A stretch of 64,000 nucleotides of DNA. Source: Rhodococcus sp. 14-2483-1-2 (GTDB lineage Bacteria > Actinomycetota > Actinomycetes > Mycobacteriales > Mycobacteriaceae). The stretch spans positions 620,001 to 684,000 of the forward strand of contig NZ_NPFW01000007.1 of NCBI RefSeq assembly GCF_002259405.1, written 5' to 3'. Below are positions 1 to 7,590 of this stretch, piece by piece (the stretch's first letter is position 1; each line of letters begins with the position of its first letter). The translations under genes and the position numbers were made by a program. The notes under the pieces are model-generated. The model worked only from the letters and a program-made list of their open reading frames with translations. It had not been told where the DNA came from and made no database searches.

Positions 1-347
1 AACTGATCTATGTCGATGGCAGTGCCGTCGGTGGTGTGACCGAGGATTCGCTGGCCGAGCGTCGCTTGCTCGCGAACGAGGGCGTGCTGACCGTCATCGC
101 GATCGTGGATCCAGACACCGGCCTGCTGGTCGACGACGTCGACTTCATCGGACGCGGATTCGCCCACGAGGCCAACGCATTCGACTCGCTGGCCAAGGCG
201 ATCGGCAAGACCCTCACGCGCGAGAGCGACGTCAAGGTTGCGTCTCGCGAGAACATCGAGAAGCGCATCGTGCAGGAATCGGCACGGTGGGCCAAGCAGA
301 CCCTGGGCCGTCAGCCCCTCATCGTCCCGGTGGTCGTGGACGGCTAG
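1..347 (+). CDS. rnj: Ribonuclease J, C-terminal fragment
   Basis: The reading frame is open from the left edge (first full codon at base 3) to a TAG at 345-347, giving about 114 residues, so the start lies outside the window. It reads LIYVDGSAVGGVTEDSL near the edge and ends in a helix-rich tail (ARWAKQTLGRQPLIVPVVVDG). That matches the C-terminal domain of actinobacterial RNase J, the metallo-beta-lactamase/beta-CASP 5'-exonuclease and endonuclease of RNA processing. The catalytic domain is not present here, so activity cannot be judged. The gene converges on the MerR gene with only an 11-base gap and no clear hairpin between them. Confidence 0.85.
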   Translation, partial: LIYVDGSAVGGVTEDSLAERRLLANEGVLTVIAIVDPDTGLLVDDVDFIGRGFAHEANAFDSLAKAIGKTLTRESDVKVASRENIEKRIVQESARWAKQTLGRQPLIVPVVVDG

Positions 348-358
348 AGCCGGTCCGG

Positions 359-763
359 TCAGATCTGGGCTGCCGCACCACGGGTGGACAGCACATCGGT
401 CAGTTCCTCGGCGTAGGCGAGCTGCCGCCGCAACGTGCGGCAGCTTTCCTCGGCCTTGGTGTGACACTCACGAACGAAGGCCGCGGCCGACGACTTGGCG
501 TCGTCCGTCGCGTTCTCGTCGCCCAGAACGTCGAGGGATTCGAGTAGCTGTTTCATTTCGGCCAACGTGAAGTCGAGGGGCTTCATCCGACGAATGACGA
601 GCAGTCGTTCGACGTCGGACTCGGTGTAGAGCCGGAAGCCGCCGACGGTCCGAGCAGAGGGCGTGACGAGGCCGACGTCGTCGTAATGACGAACCGTGCG
701 GATGGACAGCTCGGTTCGTTGAGCTACCTGTCCGATCTGCATGTGCATGCCGTCGTCTGCCAT
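359..763 (-). CDS. MerR-family transcriptional regulator
   Basis: A 134-residue protein with an N-terminal MerR winged helix (IGQVAQRTELSIRTVRHYDDVGL, about residues 10-32, then the wing GGFRLY at 41-46), a dimerisation coiled coil (about 65-110) and a short tail. Two cysteines (C100, C108) lie in the coiled coil, but there is no metal-binding loop of the MerR/CueR kind. The ligand is unknown. The start at 763 is supported by an AGGAGA site 8 bases upstream; ATG codons at residues 6 and 8 are alternatives. It is the second gene after the SulP transporter (30-base gap), so the two are probably co-transcribed. The promoter upstream of SulP has the 19-bp spacer typical of MerR targets, which suggests autoregulation together with SulP. 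Confidence 0.88.
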   Translation of the reverse strand: MADDGMHMQIGQVAQRTELSIRTVRHYDDVGLVTPSARTVGGFRLYTESDVERLLVIRRMKPLDFTLAEMKQLLESLDVLGDENATDDAKSSAAAFVRECHTKAEESCRTLRRQLAYAEELTDVLSTRGAAAQI

Positions 764-793
764 GTGCCGCCTCTCCTCGACAGCCCACCCTAG

Positions 794-2302
794 TCAGTGC
801 TCGGCACCGAGGTTTCCACTGAGGCGGTCGTGCCGCTCGGTGGACGGCGCGTTCAGCCCCACGATCTTCACCGTCTTGCCCTTGGCGGCGTATTTGGTCG
901 TGATGGCGTCGAGGGTCGCCACGGTCGATGCGTCCCAGATGTGCGACTCGGACATGTCGATGACGATGTTCTTCGGATCTCCGACGTAGTCGAACTGATA
1001 GATCAGATCGTTGCTCGACGCGAAGAACAACTCGCCCTTCACCGCGTACACCCGGGTGTCCTCGTCGGGATGGGCCACGTCGACCACCTCGGTCAGATGG
1101 GCGACCCGTCGGGCGAACAGCACCATTGCAGTGATGACACCGACGAGCACGCCGTACGCGAGGTTGTGGGTGACGACGGTGACCGCAACCGTGGCGACCA
1201 TGACGAGGGTCTCGCTCTTGGGCATGCGGCGCAACGTCTTCGGGTCGATGCTGTGCCAGTCGAAGGTGCCGATCGAGACCATGATCATCACTGCGACGAG
1301 CGCGGCCATCGGAATCAGCGCGACGATGTCGCCGAGACCGACGACCAGGATGAGCAGGAAGACGCCGGCGAGGAACGTCGAGATTCGAGTGCGGGCTCCG
1401 GAGACCTTGACGTTGATCATGGTCTGGCCGATCATCGCGCAACCGCCCATGCCGCCGGTGAATCCCGTGACCAGATTCGCCACACCCTGACCCCAGCCCT
1501 CACGGGTCTTGTTGGAGTGCGAGTCGGTGATGTCGTCGACGAGCTTGGCCGTCATCAGAGACTCCAGCAGGCCGACGAGCGCGATCGCCAGCGCGAACGG
1601 CGCGATGATCGACAGTGTGTCGAACGTGAACGGCACGTCCGGAATCAGGAACGACGGCAGCGAGGACGGCAGTTCACCCTCGTCGCCCACATCCGGAACT
1701 GCCAACGCGAAGACGAGTGTGACGCCGGTGAGTATCACGATCGCGATCAGCGGTGCCGGCACGATGGTCGTCAGCTTGGGCAGGAAGAACATGATGAGCA
1801 GGCCCACGGCGACCATCGGGTAGACCAACCACGGCACCCCGATCAGATATGGAACCTGTGAGCTGAAGATCAAGATCGCCAGCGCGTTGACGAATCCGAC
1901 CATGACGCTGCGCGGAATGAATCGCATCAACTTGGCGACGCCGAGAACGCTGAGCACGACCTGCATCACTCCGCCGAGAATCACCGCTGCGATCAGATAG
2001 TCGAGGCCGTACTCGCGTGCCAAGGGGGCGACGACCAGCGCAATCGCTCCGGTGGCCGCGGAGATCATCGCCGGCCGGCCGCCGACGATGGAGATGGTGA
2101 CAGCCATTGTGAACGATGCGAACAGCCCCACGCGCGGATCCACGCCGGCGATGATCGAGAACGAAATGGCCTCCGGAATCAACGCCAGCGCCACGACCAG
2201 GCCTGCGAGCACTTCGGTCTTCAGCCGCTTCGGCGAGCGCAACGCACCCAGCACCGAGACGTCTTCGACGGCGGTGACAGGCACCTGGGCATCTCGAGAC
2301 AC
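794..2302 (-). CDS. SulP-family anion transporter with STAS domain
   Basis: A 502-residue membrane protein. Residues about 25-390 hold the SulP core of 10-14 hydrophobic segments, with ALALIPEAISFSIIAGVDPRVGLF near the N-terminus. A cytoplasmic STAS domain follows (about 405-490) with the IWDASTVATLD motif. Family members move sulfate, bicarbonate or dicarboxylates; the substrate cannot be read from sequence. The GTG start at 2302 has a GGAG site 5 bases upstream. It is the first gene of an operon with the MerR regulator. A second, more distant SulP protein is encoded at 14.9-16.6 kb under an ArsR regulator, so this genome region has two separately controlled SulP systems. Confidence 0.9.
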   Translation of the reverse strand: MSRDAQVPVTAVEDVSVLGALRSPKRLKTEVLAGLVVALALIPEAISFSIIAGVDPRVGLFASFTMAVTISIVGGRPAMISAATGAIALVVAPLAREYGLDYLIAAVILGGVMQVVLSVLGVAKLMRFIPRSVMVGFVNALAILIFSSQVPYLIGVPWLVYPMVAVGLLIMFFLPKLTTIVPAPLIAIVILTGVTLVFALAVPDVGDEGELPSSLPSFLIPDVPFTFDTLSIIAPFALAIALVGLLESLMTAKLVDDITDSHSNKTREGWGQGVANLVTGFTGGMGGCAMIGQTMINVKVSGARTRISTFLAGVFLLILVVGLGDIVALIPMAALVAVMIMVSIGTFDWHSIDPKTLRRMPKSETLVMVATVAVTVVTHNLAYGVLVGVITAMVLFARRVAHLTEVVDVAHPDEDTRVYAVKGELFFASSNDLIYQFDYVGDPKNIVIDMSESHIWDASTVATLDAITTKYAAKGKTVKIVGLNAPSTERHDRLSGNLGAEH

Positions 2303-2345
2303 GACGGCTCCATTCGATGAGTGCAGGGCACGTCCTGCGCGGGCG

Positions 2346-2376
2346 ACTCTACTCTTACCGGAGAGAAGGTTGTCAA
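2346..2376 (-). promoter_or_regulatory. MerR-type promoter of the SulP-merR operon
   Basis: On the minus strand a perfect -35 hexamer TTGACA (2371-2376) and a -10-like TAGAGT (2346-2351) are separated by exactly 19 bases. This overlong spacer is the hallmark of promoters activated by MerR proteins, which untwist the DNA. The expected transcript start near 2339 leaves a leader of about 37 bases before the SulP GTG. Spacer dyad symmetry is weak, so the exact operator is not defined. Confidence 0.6.
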
Positions 2377-2455
2377 TCGTCAGGGCGCGGCTGGTGAGCT
2401 AGATTCATATCCAGAGGCACAACAGAACTCACTCCGCGATGCAAGGAATGAATCG

Positions 2456-3349
2456 ATGTTCTCGCTCAACAGGCTCTCTTGCTTCATCGCCGTCGCCGAG
2501 GAATTGCACTTCGGCCGTGCTGCCGAACGGCTGCACATGACTCAGCCACCGCTGAGCAGGCAGATCCAACAGCTCGAGAGCGAAGTCGGCGTGCAGCTGA
2601 TCGACCGCACGAGCCGGTCGGTGACCCTGACGGCAGCAGGCCTGGCCTTCCTACCCGAGGCGCGACGCATCCTCGACCTCGCCGAAGGAGCACTGCTGAC
2701 GGTGCGACGCGTCCCCACCGGAGACCTGGGGACTGTGGTCGTCGGATTCACCGGCGCATCGGCGCATGCGGTGCTGCCGCAGTTGCTCGACGCCGCACGC
2801 GAGAAGTTGCCCGACGTGAAACTCGTTCTGCGCGAGATGGTCTCGGCGGTACAGATGGAATCGTTGGCCGTCGGCGATCTCGATCTCGGGTTGGCCAGGC
2901 CACCACTCAAACGACCGGGCATCGCGTCTCGGCCGGTGCTGCACGAGTCGTTGATCGCGGCGATGCCCGAGGAACACCCGCTGGCCGAGAAAGACGAACT
3001 GTCGGTGGAGGACTTCGACGAGCAGCCGATCATCATGTACTCACCCGTCGACGCGCGGTACTTCCACGAGCTGCTGATCAGCACCTTCACCATCGTCGGG
3101 GTGTCCCCGCGCTACGTGCAGTACGTGACGCAGGTGCACACGATGCTGGTGCTCGTTCGTTCCGGCATCGGATTGGCATTGGTACCGGAGTCGGCGTCGA
3201 CCATGCGGCCGGAAGGTGTTGTGTTCCGGCCGGTTCGGACCGTGAAGGAACGTCCCGTCGAACTCGACGCGGCCTGGCGAGTGGACAACGACAACCCGGC
3301 ACTGCACCGCTTCATGACCGATGTGCTGCCGGCGCGGGAGTGGTCGTGA
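2456..3349 (+). CDS. LysR-family transcriptional regulator
   Basis: A 297-residue LysR-type regulator. The HTH is at about residues 15-40 (FGRAAERLHMTQPPLSRQIQ) and the type-2 periplasmic-binding-like effector domain spans about 88-290. The conserved TGDLGTVVVGFTG linker and the LxxGDLDLGLARPP stretch resemble the CatM/BenM branch that senses aromatic-acid intermediates, but the effector is not known. The ATG at 2456 is chosen because AAGGA lies just upstream and the HTH starts at once; the frame stays open further upstream without a site. It is transcribed away from the SulP-merR operon across a shared 153-base region. LysR proteins often control the divergent gene, but the MerR-type promoter there makes that uncertain. 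The downstream cassette at 3.5-4.0 kb is on the other strand. Confidence 0.87.
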   Translation: MFSLNRLSCFIAVAEELHFGRAAERLHMTQPPLSRQIQQLESEVGVQLIDRTSRSVTLTAAGLAFLPEARRILDLAEGALLTVRRVPTGDLGTVVVGFTGASAHAVLPQLLDAAREKLPDVKLVLREMVSAVQMESLAVGDLDLGLARPPLKRPGIASRPVLHESLIAAMPEEHPLAEKDELSVEDFDEQPIIMYSPVDARYFHELLISTFTIVGVSPRYVQYVTQVHTMLVLVRSGIGLALVPESASTMRPEGVVFRPVRTVKERPVELDAAWRVDNDNPALHRFMTDVLPAREWS

Positions 3350-3442
3350 TTATTTCCTGCTGATCGAGCCATGGTTTGACAGTGCCCGAAGCCGGTCTCG
3401 GTCGAGTGCTCGTGTGAATACGGCGCGCCTCGAAAGCCAACG

Positions 3443-3472
3443 AAGGCCCGCACCTGGTTGGGAACGGGCCTT
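3443..3472. terminator. Hairpin between convergent genes
   Basis: AAGGCCCG (3443-3450) and CGGGCCTT (3465-3472) form a perfect 8-bp stem with a 14-base loop. It lies between the LysR stop (3349) and the stop of the small gene at 3491, so it could end transcription from either side. There is no long T-run. Confidence 0.5.
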
Positions 3473-3490
3473 GTCAGGTTCGTGGGTTGC

Positions 3491-3655
3491 TCAATCTTTG
3501 GGCGGCTTGGTGTCTTTGCCAGCTGCGACGTCACGGAGCCATTGCGGGACGGGCTTATTGTCGTACTCGCGGAGCTTGATGGATGCTTCGGCGGCTGCGG
3601 ACCGGACTTTCATCGAGCGTCCACGGCCCGCGGGGCGGTTCTCGGTGGTGGTCAT
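3491..3655 (-). CDS. Small basic protein of unknown function
   Basis: A 54-residue hydrophilic, basic protein beginning MTTTENRPAGRGRSMKVRSA and ending in a lysine-rich tail (AAGKDTKPPKD). I do not recognise the family. Its ATG overlaps the TGA of the upstream membrane-protein gene (ATGA at 3652-3655), a classic coupling that strongly supports both genes being real despite their size. The short conserved-looking middle (ASIKLREYDNKPVPQWLRDVAAG) looks like a compact helical domain. A hairpin follows the stop. Such small coupled pairs are common in integrated elements of actinobacteria, but no integrase or attachment site is visible here. Confidence 0.6.
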   Translation of the reverse strand: MTTTENRPAGRGRSMKVRSAAAEASIKLREYDNKPVPQWLRDVAAGKDTKPPKD

Positions 3656-3987
3656 CGGGGGTCCTCCGTCTCTGTGTCGTTTTCATTGTCGCCGGTTTCG
3701 GCAGGTTCCGCCAGGTCGTCCTGTGGCTTCACGGTGAGATCTGCGATCGCCTGCAGCGTGTCGCGATCGGTGCGCGCGATGAACGGAGTCGTGGCAACGG
3801 TGCCGAACACTTTCCAGCCGAGTGCGGCTTCGTCGTCGTTCTCGCTGACGGTCCTCTCGAGGCACCAGGTGATGCGTTGCCAGGATTGAGAACGGTTGTC
3901 CGCCCGAGTGCGCTGGCTGACGGTTCCCACCACGCCGACGACGGCAATCAAACCGACGATGAGGGTGATCCAGGCTTGTGCTGGCAC
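3652..3987 (-). CDS. Small single-pass membrane protein of unknown function
   Basis: About 111 residues. One N-terminal hydrophobic segment (about residues 5-25, WITLIVGLIAVVGVVGTVS) is followed by a polar domain (QSWQRITWCLERTVSENDDEAALGWKVFGTV) and a very acidic tail (ETGDNENDTETEDPR). This suggests a membrane anchor with a cytoplasmic domain. I chose the GTG at 3987, which has AAAGGA nine bases upstream; an ATG eleven codons earlier (4020) is possible but has no good site. It overlaps the following 54-residue gene by ATGA. No family is recognised. Confidence 0.6.
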   Translation of the reverse strand: MPAQAWITLIVGLIAVVGVVGTVSQRTRADNRSQSWQRITWCLERTVSENDDEAALGWKVFGTVATTPFIARTDRDTLQAIADLTVKPQDDLAEPAETGDNENDTETEDPR

Positions 3988-4285
3988 TGGCCGGGTTCCT
4001 TTCGGGTGCGGTCGAGACATGCGGGTGGGGACCTTGCCGAGTGGTTGGCCTCAGACGGCCCGACACCCCCGCCATGCTCTCCCCCGCGAGTATTGAAACC
4101 GTAGCCGGACCCACCGACACGAAATCGACATGCCAGTTCGAGCACCACTGAATTCTAGAAACCGCTACGCCAAATTCTTGGAGAGATGGATCAGCGCGTA
4201 ACCGCCCGAAGTTTCGTGCCTACGAGTTTCTGGGCGGCGTGCTGCAATGTCCTCGACGACATCCTCCGCCGCACACGCAACCGAA
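3988..4285. other. Non-coding stretch of about 300 bases
   Basis: I see no convincing gene here. It lies upstream of the two-gene small-protein cassette and downstream of the universal stress gene, both on the minus strand, so it should contain the cassette promoter and possibly a terminator. The part around 4140-4190 looks richer in A and T than its surroundings. CCGCCC and GGGCGG copies around 4200-4236 could pair only weakly. Confidence 0.3.
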
Positions 4286-4681
4286 CTACCGCGGCGTCCC
4301 CACCGGCGGCTTGACGGCCGTCACCGGGCAGTGCGCCTCGAGGAGAACGCGCTGAGAGATGCTGCCCATGAACAACTTTCCGACGGGCGATCGACGCCTG
4401 ATGCCGATGACGACCAGTTGCGTCTGTTCGTCGAACGACAGGTCGATCAGATTGTCGGCGTGCGAGCGGCCCGATTCGTTGTCGTGAATTTTCGTCGTGA
4501 CACCAACGGCCGAGGCCTCCTCGCGAGCCGATTCGACGGTGGCAGCGAAGTCGGCGTCGGCTGCGCTGTTGTCCTCGGCGACGATGATCAGGTCCGTTCC
4601 ACGCATGTGCGCCTCACGAAAAGCGAAGGGCAGCGCGCCTTTCCCCTCGGTGGTCGGCGAGTAGCCGACGACGACGGTCAC
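4286..4681 (-). CDS. Universal stress protein (single UspA domain)
   Basis: A 131-residue single-domain universal stress protein. It starts VTVVVGYSPTTEGKGAL, with the first beta strand and D/G-rich ATP pocket of the family, and ends with VVIGIRRRSPVGKLFMGSISQRVLLEAHCPVTAVK. This retains the GKLFMGS phosphate-binding segment of the ATP-binding branch, although the first glycine pair is altered. The GTG start overlaps the TGA of the preceding dehydrogenase gene (GTGA, 4678-4681), so the two are translationally coupled. Role inferred: a stress-linked nucleotide-binding partner of the dehydrogenase. Confidence 0.87.
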   Translation of the reverse strand: MTVVVGYSPTTEGKGALPFAFREAHMRGTDLIIVAEDNSAADADFAATVESAREEASAVGVTTKIHDNESGRSHADNLIDLSFDEQTQLVVIGIRRRSPVGKLFMGSISQRVLLEAHCPVTAVKPPVGTPR

Positions 4682-5673
4682 TGCGTCACCGGCGTGACGA
4701 GGGTGCCGTCGGCCAGGAAGCGATCGAGGTTCTCGAGCGTAAGTGCTTCCATCGCGGCCCGCGTCTCCACCGTCCCGCTTCCCACGTGCGGCAGCAGCAC
4801 CACGTTGTCCATCGCCAGCAGGGCGTCGGGCACGTTCGGTTCGTGGGCGAAGACGTCCAGACCGGCTCCGGCCAGCTGCCCGGCGGCGAGCAACTCGATG
4901 AGTGCTTCCTCGTCGACGACGCTTCCGCGGGCCACGTTGACCAGATATCCCTGCGGTCCCAGCGCTTCGAGCACCGCGCGATCCACCAGATGTGCAGTTC
5001 CCGAACCGCCGGACGCGGCGATGATCAGTACGTCGACGTTCTCGGCGAGCGCTGTCGGACTGGCGGCGTAGACGTAGGGAGAGCCGTCGATCTCGTTTCG
5101 ATTGTGGTACGAGATTTCGCATCGAAATCCGTTGAGCCGGTCGGCAATTGCCGAGCCGATCCGCCCGAGTCCGATGATTCCGACGCGCTTGCCGGTGACC
5201 TGGCGCGTCAGTGGCGTGTTGCCCTCGGCGGGCCAGCGGCCGGCGCGCACAAAACGCTCGGCGGACGAGAGCCCACGCACGGTGTCGATGACAAGACCGA
5301 CAGCGAGGTCCGCCACACAGTCGGTCAACACGTCGGGGGTGTTGCTCACGGCGATGCCGCGGTCTGCTGCGGCGTCGACATCGGTGGTGTCGTATCCGAC
5401 GCCGAAGTTCACCACGGCTCCGAGCTGCGGCAATCGCTCCATCAACGCGGCATCGACGCCGGTGCGGCCGGAGGTGACCACCGCGGTGATCGATTCGCCG
5501 TGCGCATCGAGGAATTCGTCGCGACCATCCCCCTCGGGCAGTTCCAGCGCGTCGTACTCGGCAACCAAGGTGTCCATCAGCGACGGCTTGAGCGGTCCGA
5601 CTCGGAGCACCCGACCGCCCTGTTGCGAATCCGGTTGAGACACAGAGGAACTCTGCGAGCTGACGGTGACCAT
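4678..5673 (-). CDS. D-2-hydroxyacid dehydrogenase
   Basis: A 331-residue NAD(P)-dependent oxidoreductase of the D-isomer-specific 2-hydroxyacid dehydrogenase family, which reduces 2-oxoacids such as glyoxylate, hydroxypyruvate or phenylpyruvate-type substrates. The Rossmann motif VGIIGLGRIGSAIA lies mid-protein, followed by the catalytic arginine region (VNVARGSVVDEEALIELL), a glutamate in LDVFAHEP and the catalytic histidine in LLPHVGSGT. The start at 5673 is fixed by AGGAGA five bases upstream; the longer frame to 5790 has no such site. It heads an operon with the universal stress gene and is divergent from the peptide ABC operon. Confidence 0.88.
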   Translation of the reverse strand: MVTVSSQSSSVSQPDSQQGGRVLRVGPLKPSLMDTLVAEYDALELPEGDGRDEFLDAHGESITAVVTSGRTGVDAALMERLPQLGAVVNFGVGYDTTDVDAAADRGIAVSNTPDVLTDCVADLAVGLVIDTVRGLSSAERFVRAGRWPAEGNTPLTRQVTGKRVGIIGLGRIGSAIADRLNGFRCEISYHNRNEIDGSPYVYAASPTALAENVDVLIIAASGGSGTAHLVDRAVLEALGPQGYLVNVARGSVVDEEALIELLAAGQLAGAGLDVFAHEPNVPDALLAMDNVVLLPHVGSGTVETRAAMEALTLENLDRFLADGTLVTPVTQ

Positions 5674-6011
5674 TGTTCTCCTCGCGAGATGGTGGAACGT
5701 GCGCGTTTCCTGTACGGTATGCCGCTCCTCGAATACCTGTCCAACACGGAAATAACATGGACCGATACCCAAACGGCATGAACGACGCATTGCCGATGCA
5801 GACCCGTCCAGCCTTGCCTACATCCGACCTGGTCAGTCCACTACAGATGTGATTCAGGCCTCATCAAAACTGTCCCTGTGACCCACAAAACTGGCCGGAA
5901 AGGGCATTTCGTCCGGTTGACGGTGAAGACAGCCCGCTCATACCGTGTGTCTACCGTCACAGATTCGGCTGCGACTCGCAGACGCGGATCCTTTTCCCAC
6001 TGGAGGCCACC
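5674..6011. other. Divergent intergenic region (338 bp)
   Basis: This lies between the D-2-hydroxyacid dehydrogenase (leftward) and the peptide-binding lipoprotein (rightward). It should hold promoters for both. The only confident element I see is the rightward promoter at 5917-5946. A long leader of about 55 bases follows it, ending in a GGAGG ribosome site just before the ATG. No gene is seen. Confidence 0.4.
5917..5946 (+). promoter_or_regulatory. Putative promoter of the peptide ABC operon
   Basis: TTGACG (5917-5922) and TACCGT (5941-5946) are spaced by 18 bases and point toward the lipoprotein gene at 6012. Both hexamers fit the housekeeping actinobacterial consensus (TTGACN, TANNNT). 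Confidence 0.5.
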
Positions 6012-7589
6012 ATGAGCCCTGCACTCTTCGTGCAGCAGGGACGGACCCATCGCGTCGCCGCAATAGCCGTTGGCGCACTGTCATTTTCACTTGTAGTGAG
6101 CGGTTGCACCGTCGCCAATTCCAACAACGGTGGACCGAGCCGCGCAGATACTCTCCGCATCGTTCTGCCGCAGGAGCCGCCGACCCTCGAAGCCTGCGAT
6201 GTCTCACTGACATCGGTGGGTGTGGTGACGCGCTCGAACATCACCGAGCCGCTCATGGAGCGCAATCCCAGCACCGGCGATCTCGAACCCAAGCTCGCCG
6301 ACTCGTGGAAGCAGACCTCCGATACCGAATGGACGTTCGCGATCCACCCCGGTGTGACGTTCAGCGACGGCAGTCCCTTCGAGGCCGAGGACGCCGCGTT
6401 CTCCATCGATCGCACGGTCAACTCGGAACTGGGCTGCAACGTCGAGGGGTACGTGTTCGGCGACGCGAATCTGGTGGTCACGGCGGTCGACCCGATGACG
6501 CTGACCGTGCAGTCGCCGGAACCCGACCCGATTCTGCCGCTGCGCCTGTCGTTCGTGGAGATGGTCCCGCGCACAGCCAGCTACACCGAGCGGGTACGCG
6601 AGCCCATCGGAACGGGACCGTTCGCGATCGAGCGGTGGGACTACGGCCAGAAGCTCTCGCTCGTACGCAACGAGACCTACTGGGGTCCGAAGCCCGAGTA
6701 CGCCAGGGCCGAGTACCAGTGGCGCAGCGAGGGCAGCGTCCGCGCCTCGATGGTGACCAACGGCGAGGCCGAGATCGCGACCTCCGTCGGACCGGAGGAC
6801 GGTGCAGGAGACCTCGGGGTCGCGTACCCCAACAACGAAACAACGGCGCTCCGCATCCAGGCCGCCCAGCCACCACTGGACGACATGCGGGTGCGGCAGG
6901 CGATCAACTACGCGATCAATCGCGACGGCATCGTCAAGGCCTTGTTCAGGGGACTCGGTTCACCGGCAGCACAACTGATTTCCGAGGGCGTCGTCGGCTA
7001 CAACGAGGACCTGACGCCGTGGCCCTACGACATGGACCAGGCCCGCACGCTGATCGACGAGGCGCGGGCAGACGGGGTACCGGTGGACGCCGAGATCCGC
7101 CTGATCGGACGCACCGGACAGTTCCCGAAGATCAACGAGACAGTGGAGGTCATCCAGAACTCGCTGTCCAAGATCGGCATGAACGTCAAGATCGAAATGA
7201 TGGACGCCGCCGGTACCGCCGAATACCAGGAACGTCCGTTCCCGGACGTCGGTCCGTATCTGCTGGTGATTCAGCACGGCAACCAGGCCGGCGACTCCGC
7301 CTTCACCGTCGACCAGTACTTCACCAGTGACGGATTCCAGAGTGCCTACGGCACAGCGGAATTCGACAAAGAGATCGCTGCCGCCGGTGCCCTCACCGGA
7401 GAAGACAGGCAGGCCGCATACGCCCAGGTGTTCGCCGACGAACCGAAGGACATCATGCAGATGGCCTACATCGCCCACATGAACGGGGTGCTCGCCAAGG
7501 CCGCCTCGGTCGACTACACGCCGAACTCGGCCACGGTCGACGAAATGCACCTGGCCGCGATGACGCGCGCCGATACCGAGAGGCCCTGA
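6012..7589 (+). CDS. Peptide-type ABC transporter substrate-binding lipoprotein
   Basis: A 525-residue family-5 (DppA/OppA-type) solute-binding protein. A basic N-terminus and hydrophobic stretch end in the lipobox VVSGC (lipidated C32), so it is anchored outside the membrane. The mature part shows the family layout: LEPKLADSWKQTSDTEWTFAIHPGVTFSDGSPFEAEDAAFSIDR (about residues 95-140 in the signature region) and MRVRQAINYAINRDGIV further on. Ligands of this family are oligopeptides, nickel, glutathione or opines; the specificity is not visible. A GGAGG site precedes the ATG. It is the first gene of a five-component importer operon in which the following permease begins one base after its stop. 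Confidence 0.93.
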   Translation: MSPALFVQQGRTHRVAAIAVGALSFSLVVSGCTVANSNNGGPSRADTLRIVLPQEPPTLEACDVSLTSVGVVTRSNITEPLMERNPSTGDLEPKLADSWKQTSDTEWTFAIHPGVTFSDGSPFEAEDAAFSIDRTVNSELGCNVEGYVFGDANLVVTAVDPMTLTVQSPEPDPILPLRLSFVEMVPRTASYTERVREPIGTGPFAIERWDYGQKLSLVRNETYWGPKPEYARAEYQWRSEGSVRASMVTNGEAEIATSVGPEDGAGDLGVAYPNNETTALRIQAAQPPLDDMRVRQAINYAINRDGIVKALFRGLGSPAAQLISEGVVGYNEDLTPWPYDMDQARTLIDEARADGVPVDAEIRLIGRTGQFPKINETVEVIQNSLSKIGMNVKIEMMDAAGTAEYQERPFPDVGPYLLVIQHGNQAGDSAFTVDQYFTSDGFQSAYGTAEFDKEIAAAGALTGEDRQAAYAQVFADEPKDIMQMAYIAHMNGVLAKAASVDYTPNSATVDEMHLAAMTRADTERP

Positions 7590-7590
7590 C

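Noticed and set aside
4020-4150. A tRNA-like stretch (GCCGAGTGGTTGGCC and a later GTTCGAG)
   Set aside because: The pieces cannot be folded into acceptor, D and T stems in one tRNA; the T-arm does not pair.
5674-5790. Longer N-terminus of the D-2-hydroxyacid dehydrogenase
   Set aside because: The extra 39 residues are unlike the family, and the AGGAGA site clearly selects the ATG at 5673.
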